Of a DNA stretch of 64,000 bases, positions 1 to 8,577 are shown piece by piece. The DNA comes from an uncultured Nitrospina sp. (GTDB lineage Bacteria > Nitrospinota > Nitrospinia > Nitrospinales > VA-1): NCBI GenBank assembly GCA_937891765.1, contig CALAGQ010000049.1, positions 24,316 through 88,315 on the forward strand, read 5' to 3'. Numbering within the stretch: position 1 is the stretch's first letter; each line of letters opens with the position of its first letter. Below the pieces are notes generated by a model. It was not told where the DNA came from. It searched no databases and was given only the letters and a program-made list of their open reading frames with translations. The position numbers and the translations under genes are program-made.

Positions 1-52
1 GGAGTTCCTGCGGTTTTTGTGAAATAAGTTTTATAACACTCGTTTGCGCCAT
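1..52 (-). CDS. Partial N-terminus running off the left edge, possibly FlhA
   Basis: An ATG at 52 on the minus strand opens a frame reading MAQTSVIKLISQKPQEL without a stop to the window edge. It lies 160 bases after flhB in the same direction, where flhA commonly sits, and a short hydrophilic start before the first membrane helix would suit FlhA. Only 17 residues are visible, and the purine-rich stretch upstream (GAAAG) is not a strong ribosome site. Assignment rests on position alone. The 160-base gap to flhB holds no other gene that I can see. Confidence 0.35.
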   Translation of the reverse strand, partial: MAQTSVIKLISQKPQEL

Positions 53-212
53 GATCTATTCTTTCAACCTTCCAAAAATTTGACACCGCCCAAACCCGCG
101 ATGAAAACCAGAAACTGTTTTAAATAAAGGCCTTGAAATATATCTGCCTGATTATCCTGAGAAAGGATCTCTCCCACTCTCCTTTAAAAACCATATAATG
201 CAAAGTTCATAC

Positions 213-1280
213 CTAAGAGAAGTGTTTGAGCTTATAAACATAAGCCAGTATCTCCGCCACCGCCTTATAAAGGCTGGATGGAATCATCTGCCCCACTTCA
301 ACGGTTTTGTTCAAGGTCCGTGCCAGGGGCTTATCTTCCACCAGAGGTACGCCGTTTTCCTTGGCAATTTCACGAATTCTCAGAGCAATGGGACCAACAC
401 CTTTGGCAACCACTATAGGGGCCGCAAAATTTTCGGTATCGTACTTGATCGCTATGGAGATATGCGTCGGGTTAGTCACCACTACATCTGCATCTGGAAC
501 CGCTGACATCATACGTTTTCGCGCCATTTCCATTTGCACCGTTCGAATGCGTTGCTTGATCTGCGGGTTACCATCCGTCTCTTTTCTTTCTTCTTTAACT
601 TCCTGTTTGGTCATACGCAGGTTCTCGCGGTAGGTAAACTTTTGAAACGCAAAATCCAGCAGGGCAAGAAAGATCATGACCAGCAGAACGTTGAAGATAA
701 TTTCCAACGCAACAAATCCCATGAAGGAAAGTATCTGCCCCACTCCAAGTCCCATCAAAGGAGGAATCTCCTTCCAATGCGACTTGATGACAAAGTAGGA
801 AATCACCGAAATGATCCCGACTTTGAAAAGGGATTTGAACAACTCCATCAAGGAGTTTTTTGAAAAAATCCGGCCGAAACCAGTCAGTGGATTCAGCTTG
901 CTAAATTTAGGGATTAAAGGATGGGACGAAAAACGCAAACCACCGATTTGCAGCAAATTAGATCCAAGTCCTGCCAGCATAATAAGAATCAGGAAAGGGC
1001 CAACAGTCTTCACAAATGTGGTCATGGAATTTGCGGTGACTTTGTACAGCTCTTCAGGAGTCAGTTGCAAGGTCCATGAGTCGGCGATCATGTTATTCCA
1101 GGATCCCATCAGGTTGCGAGTGCTTTGCTCTCCCAAAATCATAAAACCAAGAAGAGCCGCAAGCAGGATGAATGAAGAATTGATCTCCCGACTATGAGCA
1201 AAATTACCCTTTTCCTCGGAATCGGTAATACGTTTTGAGGACGGCTCTTCAGTTTTTTGGTCTTTATTGTCTTCAGCCAT
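213..1280 (-). CDS. flhB: Flagellar type III export switch protein FlhB
   Basis: Inner-membrane component of the flagellar export gate that switches substrate specificity from rod/hook to filament proteins by self-cleavage. The 355 residues match the usual length. The N-terminus is the typical charged stretch (DQKTEEPSSKR), followed by four hydrophobic helices and a cytoplasmic C-terminal domain containing the autocleavage motif NPTH in the context VVTNPTHISIAIKY. It is the last clear gene of the fliO-fliP-fliQ-fliR-flhB run, 15 bases after fliR, so it is most likely co-transcribed. The cleavage Asn and Pro are intact, so it should be functional. Confidence 0.97.
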   Translation of the reverse strand: MAEDNKDQKTEEPSSKRITDSEEKGNFAHSREINSSFILLAALLGFMILGEQSTRNLMGSWNNMIADSWTLQLTPEELYKVTANSMTTFVKTVGPFLILIMLAGLGSNLLQIGGLRFSSHPLIPKFSKLNPLTGFGRIFSKNSLMELFKSLFKVGIISVISYFVIKSHWKEIPPLMGLGVGQILSFMGFVALEIIFNVLLVMIFLALLDFAFQKFTYRENLRMTKQEVKEERKETDGNPQIKQRIRTVQMEMARKRMMSAVPDADVVVTNPTHISIAIKYDTENFAAPIVVAKGVGPIALRIREIAKENGVPLVEDKPLARTLNKTVEVGQMIPSSLYKAVAEILAYVYKLKHFS

Positions 1281-1295
1281 CGCGCCCTCTCAGGT

Positions 1296-2072
1296 TTATA
1301 TCCCGCGTAAAAAGCCTATGAACTTGACAGGCAATTCCTGCATCTGATGCTGTACCAGAATACTGAAAAAAGAGATCGACAGGCCGACCATTAGAAGTCC
1401 CACACCGATTTGCAGAGGAAAGCCCACAATGAACACATTCATTTGAGGAACTGTTCTGGCAACCAGACCCAGACCGACACTGAGAAAGAAAAGAATCGCC
1501 ATGATGGGTGCCGCGATTTTCACTGCCGTGGTAAAAGTTCCTGAAAAAAGATGGAGCATGTACTCCGGGGTAATACTGGCAAAGTTAATCTCGGCCGGGT
1601 TGATGATGAAAAAACTTTCAACAATCGCCTGGATGATGAAATGATGTGCGTCGCTGGCAAGAAAAATCAGCACCGCCAGAATATTATGAAACTGCGCCGT
1701 GACAGATACCTGCGTGTCGGTTTGCGGGTCAATAACGTTGACCACGCCGAAACCCATCTGAAAATCCACAACCGTTCCGGCAACCTGAACCGCCGCAAAA
1801 ATAAGACGCGCAATATAGGCAATGCCCAGGCCAATGGTCACATCCACCGAGAGGAAAATAGCCAGTTCAGCTAGCCCATCCGGCTCCGGCAACGGCAGAT
1901 CCTTCACCAGCGGAAAAATCACGATAGCGATGAAGAATATGAACCCGACTTTCATGCTCGGAGGAATCTGCCGACTCCCTAATACCGGCACAAAAAGAAT
2001 CAGAGCCCCAACTCTGAAGAACACAAACAGGAATCTTTCGAACTCAGCATAATTGAGATTGAAAATATCCAT
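1296..2072 (-). CDS. fliR: Flagellar export gate protein FliR
   Basis: Integral membrane subunit of the FliPQR export pore. It has 258 residues with about six hydrophobic segments. The family-typical N-terminal region (FLFVFFRVGALILFVPVLG) is followed by the conserved pattern around QMGFGVVNVIDPQTDTQVS. The ATG at 2072 lies directly at the end of fliQ (the fliQ stop and fliR start share position 2072), which implies translational coupling. Gene order fliP-fliQ-fliR-flhB is the standard one. Confidence 0.96.
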   Translation of the reverse strand: MDIFNLNYAEFERFLFVFFRVGALILFVPVLGSRQIPPSMKVGFIFFIAIVIFPLVKDLPLPEPDGLAELAIFLSVDVTIGLGIAYIARLIFAAVQVAGTVVDFQMGFGVVNVIDPQTDTQVSVTAQFHNILAVLIFLASDAHHFIIQAIVESFFIINPAEINFASITPEYMLHLFSGTFTTAVKIAAPIMAILFFLSVGLGLVARTVPQMNVFIVGFPLQIGVGLLMVGLSISFFSILVQHQMQELPVKFIGFLRGI

Positions 2073-2341
2073 TATTGAATGTATTCAGGAAAATTAATGA
2101 GCACTCTGGAGGTGAAGGTGATCATCAACTGCATCAACCAGGGAAAAAACAATAGAACCGACAAAAATACAGCCAAAATTTTCGGGATGAAGGTTAGAGT
2201 CAATTCCTGAATTGAGGTGACCGCCTGAAAAATAGATACCGCAAGACCGGTCACCAGCCCGAATCCCAGCATAGGCGCAGACAAAAGCAGAGTGGTTTTA
2301 ATACTCTCCATCGCAAAATCAATAATGAATGCCTGGGTCAT
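2072..2341 (-). CDS. fliQ: Flagellar export gate protein FliQ
   Basis: Small membrane subunit of the flagellar export pore, 89 residues with two hydrophobic helices, as is normal for the family. The loop between helices contains the typical GLAVSIFQAVTSIQELTLTF, including the FQA-T-IQE-TL-F pattern shared by FliQ and SctS proteins. Six bases separate it from fliP and it overlaps the fliR start by one base, so it is translated within the same mRNA. Confidence 0.96.
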   Translation of the reverse strand: MTQAFIIDFAMESIKTTLLLSAPMLGFGLVTGLAVSIFQAVTSIQELTLTFIPKILAVFLSVLLFFPWLMQLMITFTSRVLINFPEYIQ

Positions 2342-2347
2342 GAATTT

Positions 2348-3100
2348 TCAGCCTCCAAAACTTCTGATCAGTGAACCCACGATGAGATACCAGCCATCCA
2401 CCATCACGAACAGCATCAACTTAAATGGCAGAGAAATTAAAACTGGGGGAAGCATCATCATACCCATAGATAAAAGTATGCTGGCCACGACCATATCCAG
2501 AATTAAAAAAGGAATATAGATCAAAAACCCGATCTGAAACGCTGTTTTCAATTCACTGATAATGAATGCGGGGATCAAGGATTGAATCTCTACCTCGTCA
2601 TCGTTGTGGCGTTGCCCATCTCCCAAATTAACAAACAGCGAAAGATCTTTCTCACGAGTCTGTTTCAGCATAAAACTCTTCAGAGGAGCTTCCGCCATTT
2701 TCAAGGCATCCATCTGGGATATTTCTTCATTCAAATAGGGTTGCAGAGCTTTTTGGTTGATTTCTCCCCAGGTCGGCCCCATGACAAAAAGTGTCAAGAA
2801 CAGGCCCAGTCCAATCAGAATCTGGGTTGGAGGGGTTTGTTGAGTTCCCATCGCCTGTCGCAAAAAAGACAAAACAATAATGATCCGGGCAAAAGACGTG
2901 GTCATGATCAGAATCGATGGGGCCAGAGTCAGAATCGTAAGCAGGAACAGAATCTGCAAGGCACTGGAAACTTTTCCAGGGTCGTCCACATCTTCCATTC
3001 CCAATTGAAGGGAAGGCAGCGGTATGGCCTCGGCAGCGGTAGCCCCGCCAACGAAAAGACCAATGACAATTAAAAGTAGACTGATTTTTTTTATATTCAT
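2348..3100 (-). CDS. fliP: Flagellar export gate protein FliP
   Basis: Core subunit of the FliPQR export pore. It has 250 residues, beginning with a signal peptide (KKISLLLIVIGLFVGGATAAEA), followed by a hydrophobic core with the FliP signature: SFARIIIVLSFLRQAMGTQQ and, later, FQIGFLIYIPFLILDMVV and SMGMMMLPP. The ATG overlaps the 3-prime end of fliO by four bases, a coupled start. The large periplasmic loop (about residues 110-170) is normal for FliP. Confidence 0.97.
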   Translation of the reverse strand: MNIKKISLLLIVIGLFVGGATAAEAIPLPSLQLGMEDVDDPGKVSSALQILFLLTILTLAPSILIMTTSFARIIIVLSFLRQAMGTQQTPPTQILIGLGLFLTLFVMGPTWGEINQKALQPYLNEEISQMDALKMAEAPLKSFMLKQTREKDLSLFVNLGDGQRHNDDEVEIQSLIPAFIISELKTAFQIGFLIYIPFLILDMVVASILLSMGMMMLPPVLISLPFKLMLFVMVDGWYLIVGSLIRSFGG

Positions 3101-4386
3101 GCGCTTGCGCTTTTAAACCTTCCCATTTGTTGCCTGATCTGCGCCGTCACATCGGCGACGGATTTTTCCTTAGTGATTTTTTCAGAGCCCGAAAACTGTT
3201 TCATGTAGTTTGAAAACTGGCCGGCCATCTTCCCTGTAGACGTTCCAGCTTCTTCCGGTTTACGGTTTGCCTGATTCCAACTCAGTCCGCTACCACCTCT
3301 GCTACCTGTGGATTTAATTTCCTCAATTTTTTCCGGATCGGTAATACTGGTGAGTAAGGCAATATGATCCTGCGACATCCCAAGCACCAGCACCTCCCCA
3401 GCGACTTCAACCAGGACAATGTTCTTTTTGGGTCCCAGAAATCCGCTTCCCAAAACATTCACCAATTTTTCACCACCTCCAAACATTGTGTTTTTCAAGA
3501 CATATTTCTTAAAACCAAAAAACAGAAGAAACATGACGCCAAGAACCACAGCAAGCATGGAAAACATTTTCATGCCTGAGGGAACCAGTTCAATGGGTTT
3601 TCCTGCCGGCCGAGAATCCGAAAACTTTGGGGTTCCATGCGCTGCGAAACGATCATTTATGGATTTTTGTGCGCCTGATTTTTGTTCCGTTTTGGAATTC
3701 GATAAGGCGACTTTTTTAATCTGCTCAACAAGTGGTTCCACCCCCATTCCCGCTCGGGTTACTTTGACTTCTTGTTCTACTTTTTCTATTTCCTGAGTCT
3801 GAACAGGGGCCCTTTTTGGTTTTGTAGCATCTTGGGCATTCTGTTTGCCCTGGGTTCGGATTTTTTCTGAAGCCCGAGCCAAGAATTTTGCCAACTCGTC
3901 TTCGCTCATCATCTTATCGCCGGCAGTTTCCCGACTTTTAACCATGCTTACAGAGTCCGGTTGAAGAACAGGTTCTGATTGATCAAAACGAACAATCACA
4001 AATCGTCCCTGCCGGGCATGGTGAAACCGATCCCGGATGTCGGAGCCATCCTTTTTAAGGAAGCGAACCCGCAAGGTTTGGTCGTCGTATTGAGCGGCAA
4101 ATACCCTTGTCAGGGCAAAACTGTCCGCAGGGTAATATTTTTTGGAGGGCTTTATAAAAGCCAGGGGGAAATCAACCTGGATCGACTTATCAAAAAACTC
4201 CGGCTCAATATAGTCGCCGACAGGCTTCTCAAATTCGAGCCGAACAATAAACCCGTCATCCACTTGGCTAGTTTTTACATTTTTTAAAAGGTTGAGGGAG
4301 TCCCATTTTCCAGATGCCCCAGCCAGAGTGGTGAGGGAAAACAGAAAGATCCCGACCAGCAATTGAATTCCTAAAGTACGTTTCAT
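3097..4386 (-). CDS. fliO: FliO-like flagellar assembly protein with large N-terminal periplasmic domain
   Basis: FliO stabilises assembly of the FliP ring. Here the FliO core is C-terminal: one membrane helix (about residues 273-295, MLAVVLGVMFLLFFGFKKY) followed by the typical small beta domain (GSGFLGPKKNIVLVEVAGEV, then LVLGMSQDHIALLT). Ahead of it are a signal peptide, a beta-rich region (about residues 25-150) that resembles AMIN-type periplasmic domains, and a charged linker rich in Lys, Glu and Gln. At 429 residues it is several times longer than enterobacterial FliO (about 120). Position just upstream of fliP supports the call. A sigma-54-like promoter lies about 70 bases upstream. 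The AMIN comparison is by eye only. Confidence 0.85.
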   Translation of the reverse strand: MKRTLGIQLLVGIFLFSLTTLAGASGKWDSLNLLKNVKTSQVDDGFIVRLEFEKPVGDYIEPEFFDKSIQVDFPLAFIKPSKKYYPADSFALTRVFAAQYDDQTLRVRFLKKDGSDIRDRFHHARQGRFVIVRFDQSEPVLQPDSVSMVKSRETAGDKMMSEDELAKFLARASEKIRTQGKQNAQDATKPKRAPVQTQEIEKVEQEVKVTRAGMGVEPLVEQIKKVALSNSKTEQKSGAQKSINDRFAAHGTPKFSDSRPAGKPIELVPSGMKMFSMLAVVLGVMFLLFFGFKKYVLKNTMFGGGEKLVNVLGSGFLGPKKNIVLVEVAGEVLVLGMSQDHIALLTSITDPEKIEEIKSTGSRGGSGLSWNQANRKPEEAGTSTGKMAGQFSNYMKQFSGSEKITKEKSVADVTAQIRQQMGRFKSASA

Positions 4387-4452
4387 TTTTAGTGCCCTTG
4401 CTAGTTTTAAGTTAAGTCAAAAAACCGACGGTTTTATGTCTTAAACATGAAT

Positions 4453-4470
4453 TTGCAAAGGTTGTACCTA
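4453..4470 (-). promoter_or_regulatory. Candidate sigma-54 promoter of the fliO-fliPQR-flhB block
   Basis: Read on the minus strand the site is AGGTACAACCTTTGCA, with GG and GC separated by exactly 10 bases, the defining spacing of RpoN promoters (-24 GG, -12 GC). The -12 half (TTTGCA) is good and the -24 half (AGGTAC) matches TGGCAC at four of six positions. It lies about 70 bases ahead of the fliO start, in a 244-base gap after fliN, and mirrors the better site ahead of fliL. Confidence 0.5.
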
Positions 4471-4630
4471 AATGAAACAAATTCTCAGGAATCACATTTT
4501 TTTAGAAACTTTTTTTTGAGATTTTTTATACAACAGGCAGGGAAGTTTGAATAAAACAGACTTTAACAGGACAGGAAAAATCATAAGGGGCACAAGAAAA
4601 CCAGCCGCAAGACTATTACTGCGGCCGGGT

Positions 4631-5014
4631 TTATGCCAGAGACTGCACGCGTTCCATAGGTGAAACGATATCTGTCAGCCTTACACCGAACTTTTCATTG
4701 ACCACCACTACTTCACCGCGGGCCACCAGTTTCTGGTTGACCAGAACCTCCAAAGGCTCACCCACCAGCTTGGTCAGTTCTATCACTGAACCCTGCCCTA
4801 ATTGCAGGAGATCGTTGATCAGCATTTTGCTTCGGCCCAACTCCACGGTCACGGTCAGGGGAATGTCGAGGATGAGATCCAGGCTTTTGGTTTCGCCGGT
4901 AGGGGCCGCGGCCTCTCCCACCTCGTCCATATCGTCATCATCATCTCCTGTTGCGTCGATATCTTCGATATCTTCCAGAGCTTCAAAATCCTCTTTTGCG
5001 GCTTCGTCTTCCAT
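4631..5014 (-). CDS. fliN: Flagellar motor switch protein FliN
   Basis: Component of the C-ring that, with FliM and FliG, sets motor rotation direction and helps export. The 127 residues comprise a very acidic N-terminal tail (about residues 1-40, runs of Asp and Glu) and the conserved SpoA domain: LDIPLTVTVELGRSKM, LLQLGQGSVIEL and ARGEVVVVNEKFGVRLTDI. It follows fliM after four bases. An imperfect hairpin at 4598-4632 overlaps the stop codon and is followed by a short T stretch on the minus strand; it could be a weak terminator separating fliLMN from fliO onward. Confidence 0.96.
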   Translation of the reverse strand: MEDEAAKEDFEALEDIEDIDATGDDDDDMDEVGEAAAPTGETKSLDLILDIPLTVTVELGRSKMLINDLLQLGQGSVIELTKLVGEPLEVLVNQKLVARGEVVVVNEKFGVRLTDIVSPMERVQSLA

Positions 5015-5018
5015 AATC

Positions 5019-6002
5019 TTACCCTTCCCTTTCGATCACTTCAGTTATTTGTACGGCTTTGTTTCCTCGTGAAACACCGGGGAAACCTTTAAATTTTGGA
5101 TTCTGCTCCACTTTCAAAGTTAACGGATCGGTAACATCATTGCCCAACATAAGCGTATCACCCACCTTGAAACTCATGAGGTCCTGAGGGGTGATTGTTG
5201 TTGTCCCCAACTCCGTGATCACTTCGACCTCGGTGGTTAAAAGCTCTGTTCTGAGCCTGCGTACCCAGACCTGATCCACTTCCATCTCTTCACTCTGGAA
5301 CTGGGCTTTAAGTTTGGGAATGACCGGCTCAATGGCCGCATATGGAAGACAAATTGTCAGCGTCCCGGAAATGTTTTCCATTTCAATTTCGAACAGGATG
5401 ACCAATACAATATCAGTCGGGGGCACAATCGCCGCAAACTGGGGGTTGACTTCCGAACGGACAAAATTTGTGGTTACCGTATGCACAGGCCGCCAGGCTT
5501 TTTCGAGATCTTCCAGAGCGCTTAAGACAACGCTCTTGGTCATTCTGATTTCGATGGCACTGAAATCCCGGCCGGTTATCTTGGCCTCCTTGACCCCGGA
5601 CCCGCCAAAAAAAGTATCGACCACCGCGAAAACCAGTTTGCTTTCGACAACGATCAAACCATGACCGCGCAAAGGTTCCATGCGGAAAATATGCAAGCTG
5701 GAAGGTACCGGAAGAGATCGGAGAAAATCGCCGAACTTGATGGTATCCGTAGAAACCGTACTGACATCGACGGACTTACGCATCAAGGTGGAAAACGTAT
5801 TCCTGAACAACCGGGAAAACATCTGGTTAATGATGTCCAGAGTTGGCAGCCGGCCACGAATGATTTTTTCCTGACTGGTGAGATCGTAAGGGACTATACC
5901 GGAAACTTCTTCCGGCGCTTCATCCATTTCGGTCTCGATTTCACCGTCTCCGACACCTCTTAATAAGGCATCAACCTCGCCCTGTGATAGAACCTCACTC
6001 AT
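5019..6002 (-). CDS. fliM: Flagellar motor switch protein FliM
   Basis: C-ring protein that binds CheY-P and the torque ring. It has 327 residues, the usual length. The N-terminal CheY-binding peptide is present (LSQGEVDALL, residues about 4-13), followed by the middle domain with RGRLPTLDIINQMFSRLFRN and the GGSG loop (TFFGGSGV), and a C-terminal SpoA-like domain shared with FliN (VGDTLMLGNDVTDPLTLKV). It sits between fliL and fliN with short gaps (37 and 4 bases), so the three form one unit. Confidence 0.97.
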   Translation of the reverse strand: MSEVLSQGEVDALLRGVGDGEIETEMDEAPEEVSGIVPYDLTSQEKIIRGRLPTLDIINQMFSRLFRNTFSTLMRKSVDVSTVSTDTIKFGDFLRSLPVPSSLHIFRMEPLRGHGLIVVESKLVFAVVDTFFGGSGVKEAKITGRDFSAIEIRMTKSVVLSALEDLEKAWRPVHTVTTNFVRSEVNPQFAAIVPPTDIVLVILFEIEMENISGTLTICLPYAAIEPVIPKLKAQFQSEEMEVDQVWVRRLRTELLTTEVEVITELGTTTITPQDLMSFKVGDTLMLGNDVTDPLTLKVEQNPKFKGFPGVSRGNKAVQITEVIEREG

Positions 6003-6039
6003 AACTCACTCACGCCTTTTAAATAACTCTTATATTTTA

Positions 6040-6564
6040 TCACTGAATAATAAATTCCGTAAAATATGCATCCTTAACATGCCCCACCACCAGAAACCGA
6101 TTCACTCGAGTGGTGATTTCATCCTTGAGCTTGAACTTGCCCTGCACTGAGTAAACATCTTCGAATGCCTTACTACTCAGCAAGACCAAAATGGAGTCTG
6201 TGATTTTCTGGATATTTTCCTTGAGCTCCATATGAACTTCCGGGGTGCTCAATTCCAGGGAAATCGTGACTTTGAGAAAACGCTTTCCTTCACTGCCAGC
6301 TAAATTGACCACGAATGGATCCAGCGGAAACATGACACCCAGGTTGAGGTCTTCCTCTTCCGGTGCCTCCTCTTTAGCTTTCTCGCCTTCAGCAGGTATT
6401 TCCTCGGCTGGCTTTTCTTGGAAAAAATTCATGTAGGCATAATAACCCCCACCTCCCAATACCGCCAAGCCAACTATGATGCCGATGATCATACCGATGG
6501 GTTTTTTGCCACCGGTCGCTTCCGCTGCTTCCAGTTCTTCTAGTATATCCTCGTCTTCTGCCAT
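6040..6564 (-). CDS. fliL: Flagellar basal body-associated protein FliL
   Basis: Inner-membrane protein around the stator that supports motor torque. It has 174 residues: a short acidic cytoplasmic start, one helix (about residues 24-46, IGMIIGIIVGLAVLGGGGYY), an acidic Glu/Ala/Pro linker, then the periplasmic FliL domain (LDPFVVNLAGSEGKRFLKV, with ELSTPEV and LSSKAFEDVYSVQGK). It is the first gene of the fliL-fliM-fliN unit. A good Shine-Dalgarno (GGAG, reading GCAGGAGAGCGAGTT before the ATG) and a sigma-54-like promoter lie upstream. Confidence 0.95.
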   Translation of the reverse strand: MAEDEDILEELEAAEATGGKKPIGMIIGIIVGLAVLGGGGYYAYMNFFQEKPAEEIPAEGEKAKEEAPEEEDLNLGVMFPLDPFVVNLAGSEGKRFLKVTISLELSTPEVHMELKENIQKITDSILVLLSSKAFEDVYSVQGKFKLKDEITTRVNRFLVVGHVKDAYFTEFIIQ

Positions 6565-6653
6565 AACTCGCTCTCCTGCCCCTTATATGATCGACAAAAA
6601 GAAAAAACTAAACATTAAAATTCAGGGACTTATTTGCTTTCTCCCTGTTTTTG

Positions 6654-6670
6654 AGCAATTTGTATGCCAA
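6654..6670 (-). promoter_or_regulatory. Sigma-54 promoter ahead of fliL-fliM-fliN
   Basis: On the minus strand the site reads TTGGCATACAAATTGCT, close to the RpoN consensus TTGGCACG-N4-TTGCW. The GG and GC dinucleotides are exactly 10 bases apart. It lies about 90 bases before the fliL ATG. Sigma-54 control of flagellar structural genes is well established in many flagellated bacteria, so context supports the match. Confidence 0.75.
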
Positions 6671-7013
6671 ATTGGATCACATCCCCCCAAAAACAACAAA
6701 AGCACTATTTTAAAAGGGCTTACAAGTTAGCTCTTCAAGCCATCCCACAAAAACTCCAAGAAAGATTCTTCCTATCCGGTCATATTTTTGACGTAAAGCC
6801 TGGAGGAATCGATTGTAAACTTCAGAGCCTGCACTAAAAAAGTGATGTATTTTATAGCAGTTGTTAGAAGCAAGTGCTTGCTAAGCAAGCAATTCGCTGC
6901 TATCGACGCACCCTGTTATTTTACCCCAACGGCTCTAAAATATACATATAAACAATTGCTTTTAAAGTGATTAATCAGGAACCCCCAACTTCATGAAGGC
7001 TGTTTTCCTGTAT

Positions 7014-7022
7014 TGGTATAAT
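7014..7022 (+). promoter_or_regulatory. Extended -10 element upstream of amtB
   Basis: TGGTATAAT is a perfect TATAAT preceded by the extended -10 TG dinucleotide, 72 bases ahead of the amtB ATG. The -35 region 17 bases upstream (TGAAGG) is poor, which is common for extended -10 promoters. No GG-N10-GC sigma-54 site was seen at the usual distance, although ammonium transporters are often nitrogen-regulated. Confidence 0.55.
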
Positions 7023-7094
7023 AATTGAAAACCCCCTCCTAAGAAGATTATTAACCAGCACCCCTATTTTACTTTATTTAGGAGATCGGGTTTT

Positions 7095-8381
7095 ATGAAA
7101 ATCAGAATTCAAGCGAACAGGGTCATCCTAACTATATTATTTATGCTCTTTCCTGTGGTCGCGTCAGCTGAGGAAATCCCTCAAATCAGCTACCCGGACA
7201 CCGCCTGGATACTGATTTCATCGGCACTGGTTATGCTCATGCTTCCTGGCCTTGCACTATTTTACGGTGGCATGGTACGGCGCAAGAATGTTCTCAGCAC
7301 ATTGATGCACAGTTTTATACCGCTCGGAGTCATCACCGTGCAATGGGTGCTGTTTGGTTATTCTTTAGCCTTTGGTAACGATATCGGACATTTTGTCGGA
7401 GACCTGAGCAAAGCTCTCTTTATAGGCATTGATTATAAGACCCTTTCCGGCACGATCCCGGAATATCTGTTCAGCATGTTTCAGTTGATGTTCGCCATCA
7501 TCACAGCAGCGCTCATCAGCGGAGGAATGGCCGAGCGGGTGAGTTTTAAAGCTTATATCGCCTTCATTTTCATTTGGTCCACCGTGGTTTACGATCCTAT
7601 TTGCCATTGGGTCTGGGGCGGCGGCTGGTTGGGCGACCTCGGGGCTCTGGATTTTGCCGGTGGTACAGTGGTTCATATCGCTTCAGGTACGGCTGCACTG
7701 GCCGCCGCCATGGTCCTTAAAAAGCGCAAAGGCTTTCCGGGAAGACTGATGATTCCCCACAGTTTGCCTCTTACTCTTCTGGGGGCGGGACTACTATGGT
7801 TCGGATGGTTCGGGTTTAACGCTGGCAGTGCGCTGGCAGCAGACGAACTGGCGGTGCTGGCATTCACCAACACCCAAATCGCAACAGGAGCCGGACTCCT
7901 CGGCTGGCTGGTCGCCGAGTATATCAAAGTGGGAAAAGCCAGCGCTCTCGGTGCCGCATCCGGAATCGTAGCCGGACTAGTCGCCATCACTCCGGCCGCA
8001 GGATTTGTCGAACCGCTTTGGGCCATGGTGATCGGCTTTCTCGCCGGAATCATCTGCTTTTACGCCGTCATCATGAAGATCAAGGTTGGTTACGATGATT
8101 CGCTCGATGTTTTTGGAATCCATGCCATCGGCGGTGCCTGGGGCGCTCTAGCCACAGGATTATTCGTCACCGTAGGGGGAACAGGTTTGCTGGCTGGCAA
8201 CCTCAATCAGGTCTGGGTCCAGTTGGTGGGCATCTTTGCCGCTGGTTTATACTCGTTCGTCGTCACCTATGTTCTCGTCATAATTATTGATAAAACGATC
8301 GGGTTCAGGGTTAATGACGAGGATGAGGAAATGGGGCTTGATACCACCCAGCATGGGGAAACCGGATACAACCTGGTCTAA
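7095..8381 (+). CDS. amtB: Ammonium transporter AmtB
   Basis: Channel-like transporter that moves ammonium across the inner membrane. The 428 residues have a cleavable signal peptide (LTILFMLFPVVASAEE) and eleven hydrophobic helices. Family motifs are clear: LPGLALFYGGMVRRKN, the twin pore histidines in GGTVVHIASG and DVFGIHAIGGAWG, and NAGSALAADELAV. The start ATG has GGAGA upstream. A TorF-type porin gene follows in the same direction after about 200 bases. No glnK (PII) gene accompanies it here, unlike in many bacteria. Ammonium uptake for assimilation would suit a nitrite oxidiser. Confidence 0.96.
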   Translation: MKIRIQANRVILTILFMLFPVVASAEEIPQISYPDTAWILISSALVMLMLPGLALFYGGMVRRKNVLSTLMHSFIPLGVITVQWVLFGYSLAFGNDIGHFVGDLSKALFIGIDYKTLSGTIPEYLFSMFQLMFAIITAALISGGMAERVSFKAYIAFIFIWSTVVYDPICHWVWGGGWLGDLGALDFAGGTVVHIASGTAALAAAMVLKKRKGFPGRLMIPHSLPLTLLGAGLLWFGWFGFNAGSALAADELAVLAFTNTQIATGAGLLGWLVAEYIKVGKASALGAASGIVAGLVAITPAAGFVEPLWAMVIGFLAGIICFYAVIMKIKVGYDDSLDVFGIHAIGGAWGALATGLFVTVGGTGLLAGNLNQVWVQLVGIFAAGLYSFVVTYVLVIIIDKTIGFRVNDEDEEMGLDTTQHGETGYNLV

Positions 8382-8577
8382 AATTATCTGGATAAAGCCT
8401 TTATTTAAAACTATTATGCCAAGAAATACGCTAAAACACTTTATATCAATTGACTTTTATCCATTGATAAATTATTGTTTTAAGACTCATTACAAAGTAG
8501 TCCATTCATTGTAAACTTATGCGAAAAAGTCTAAAATGCCTTTTTCATTACACCTAATATTTAGAGAGGATTTAAAT

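Larger units (their letters stand above)
6565..7094. other. Divergent intergenic region between fliL and amtB with a large imperfect hairpin
   Basis: This 530-base stretch carries no gene that I can support. The left part holds the fliL sigma-54 site. The centre has an inverted repeat: GCTTGCT and AGCAAGC around a single A at 6876-6890, nested within ATAGCAG (6854-6860) and CTGCTAT (6897-6903). The right part holds the amtB promoter element. The hairpin could be an operator or transcript structure for amtB; it has no T-tract and is not a plain terminator. Confidence 0.5.
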
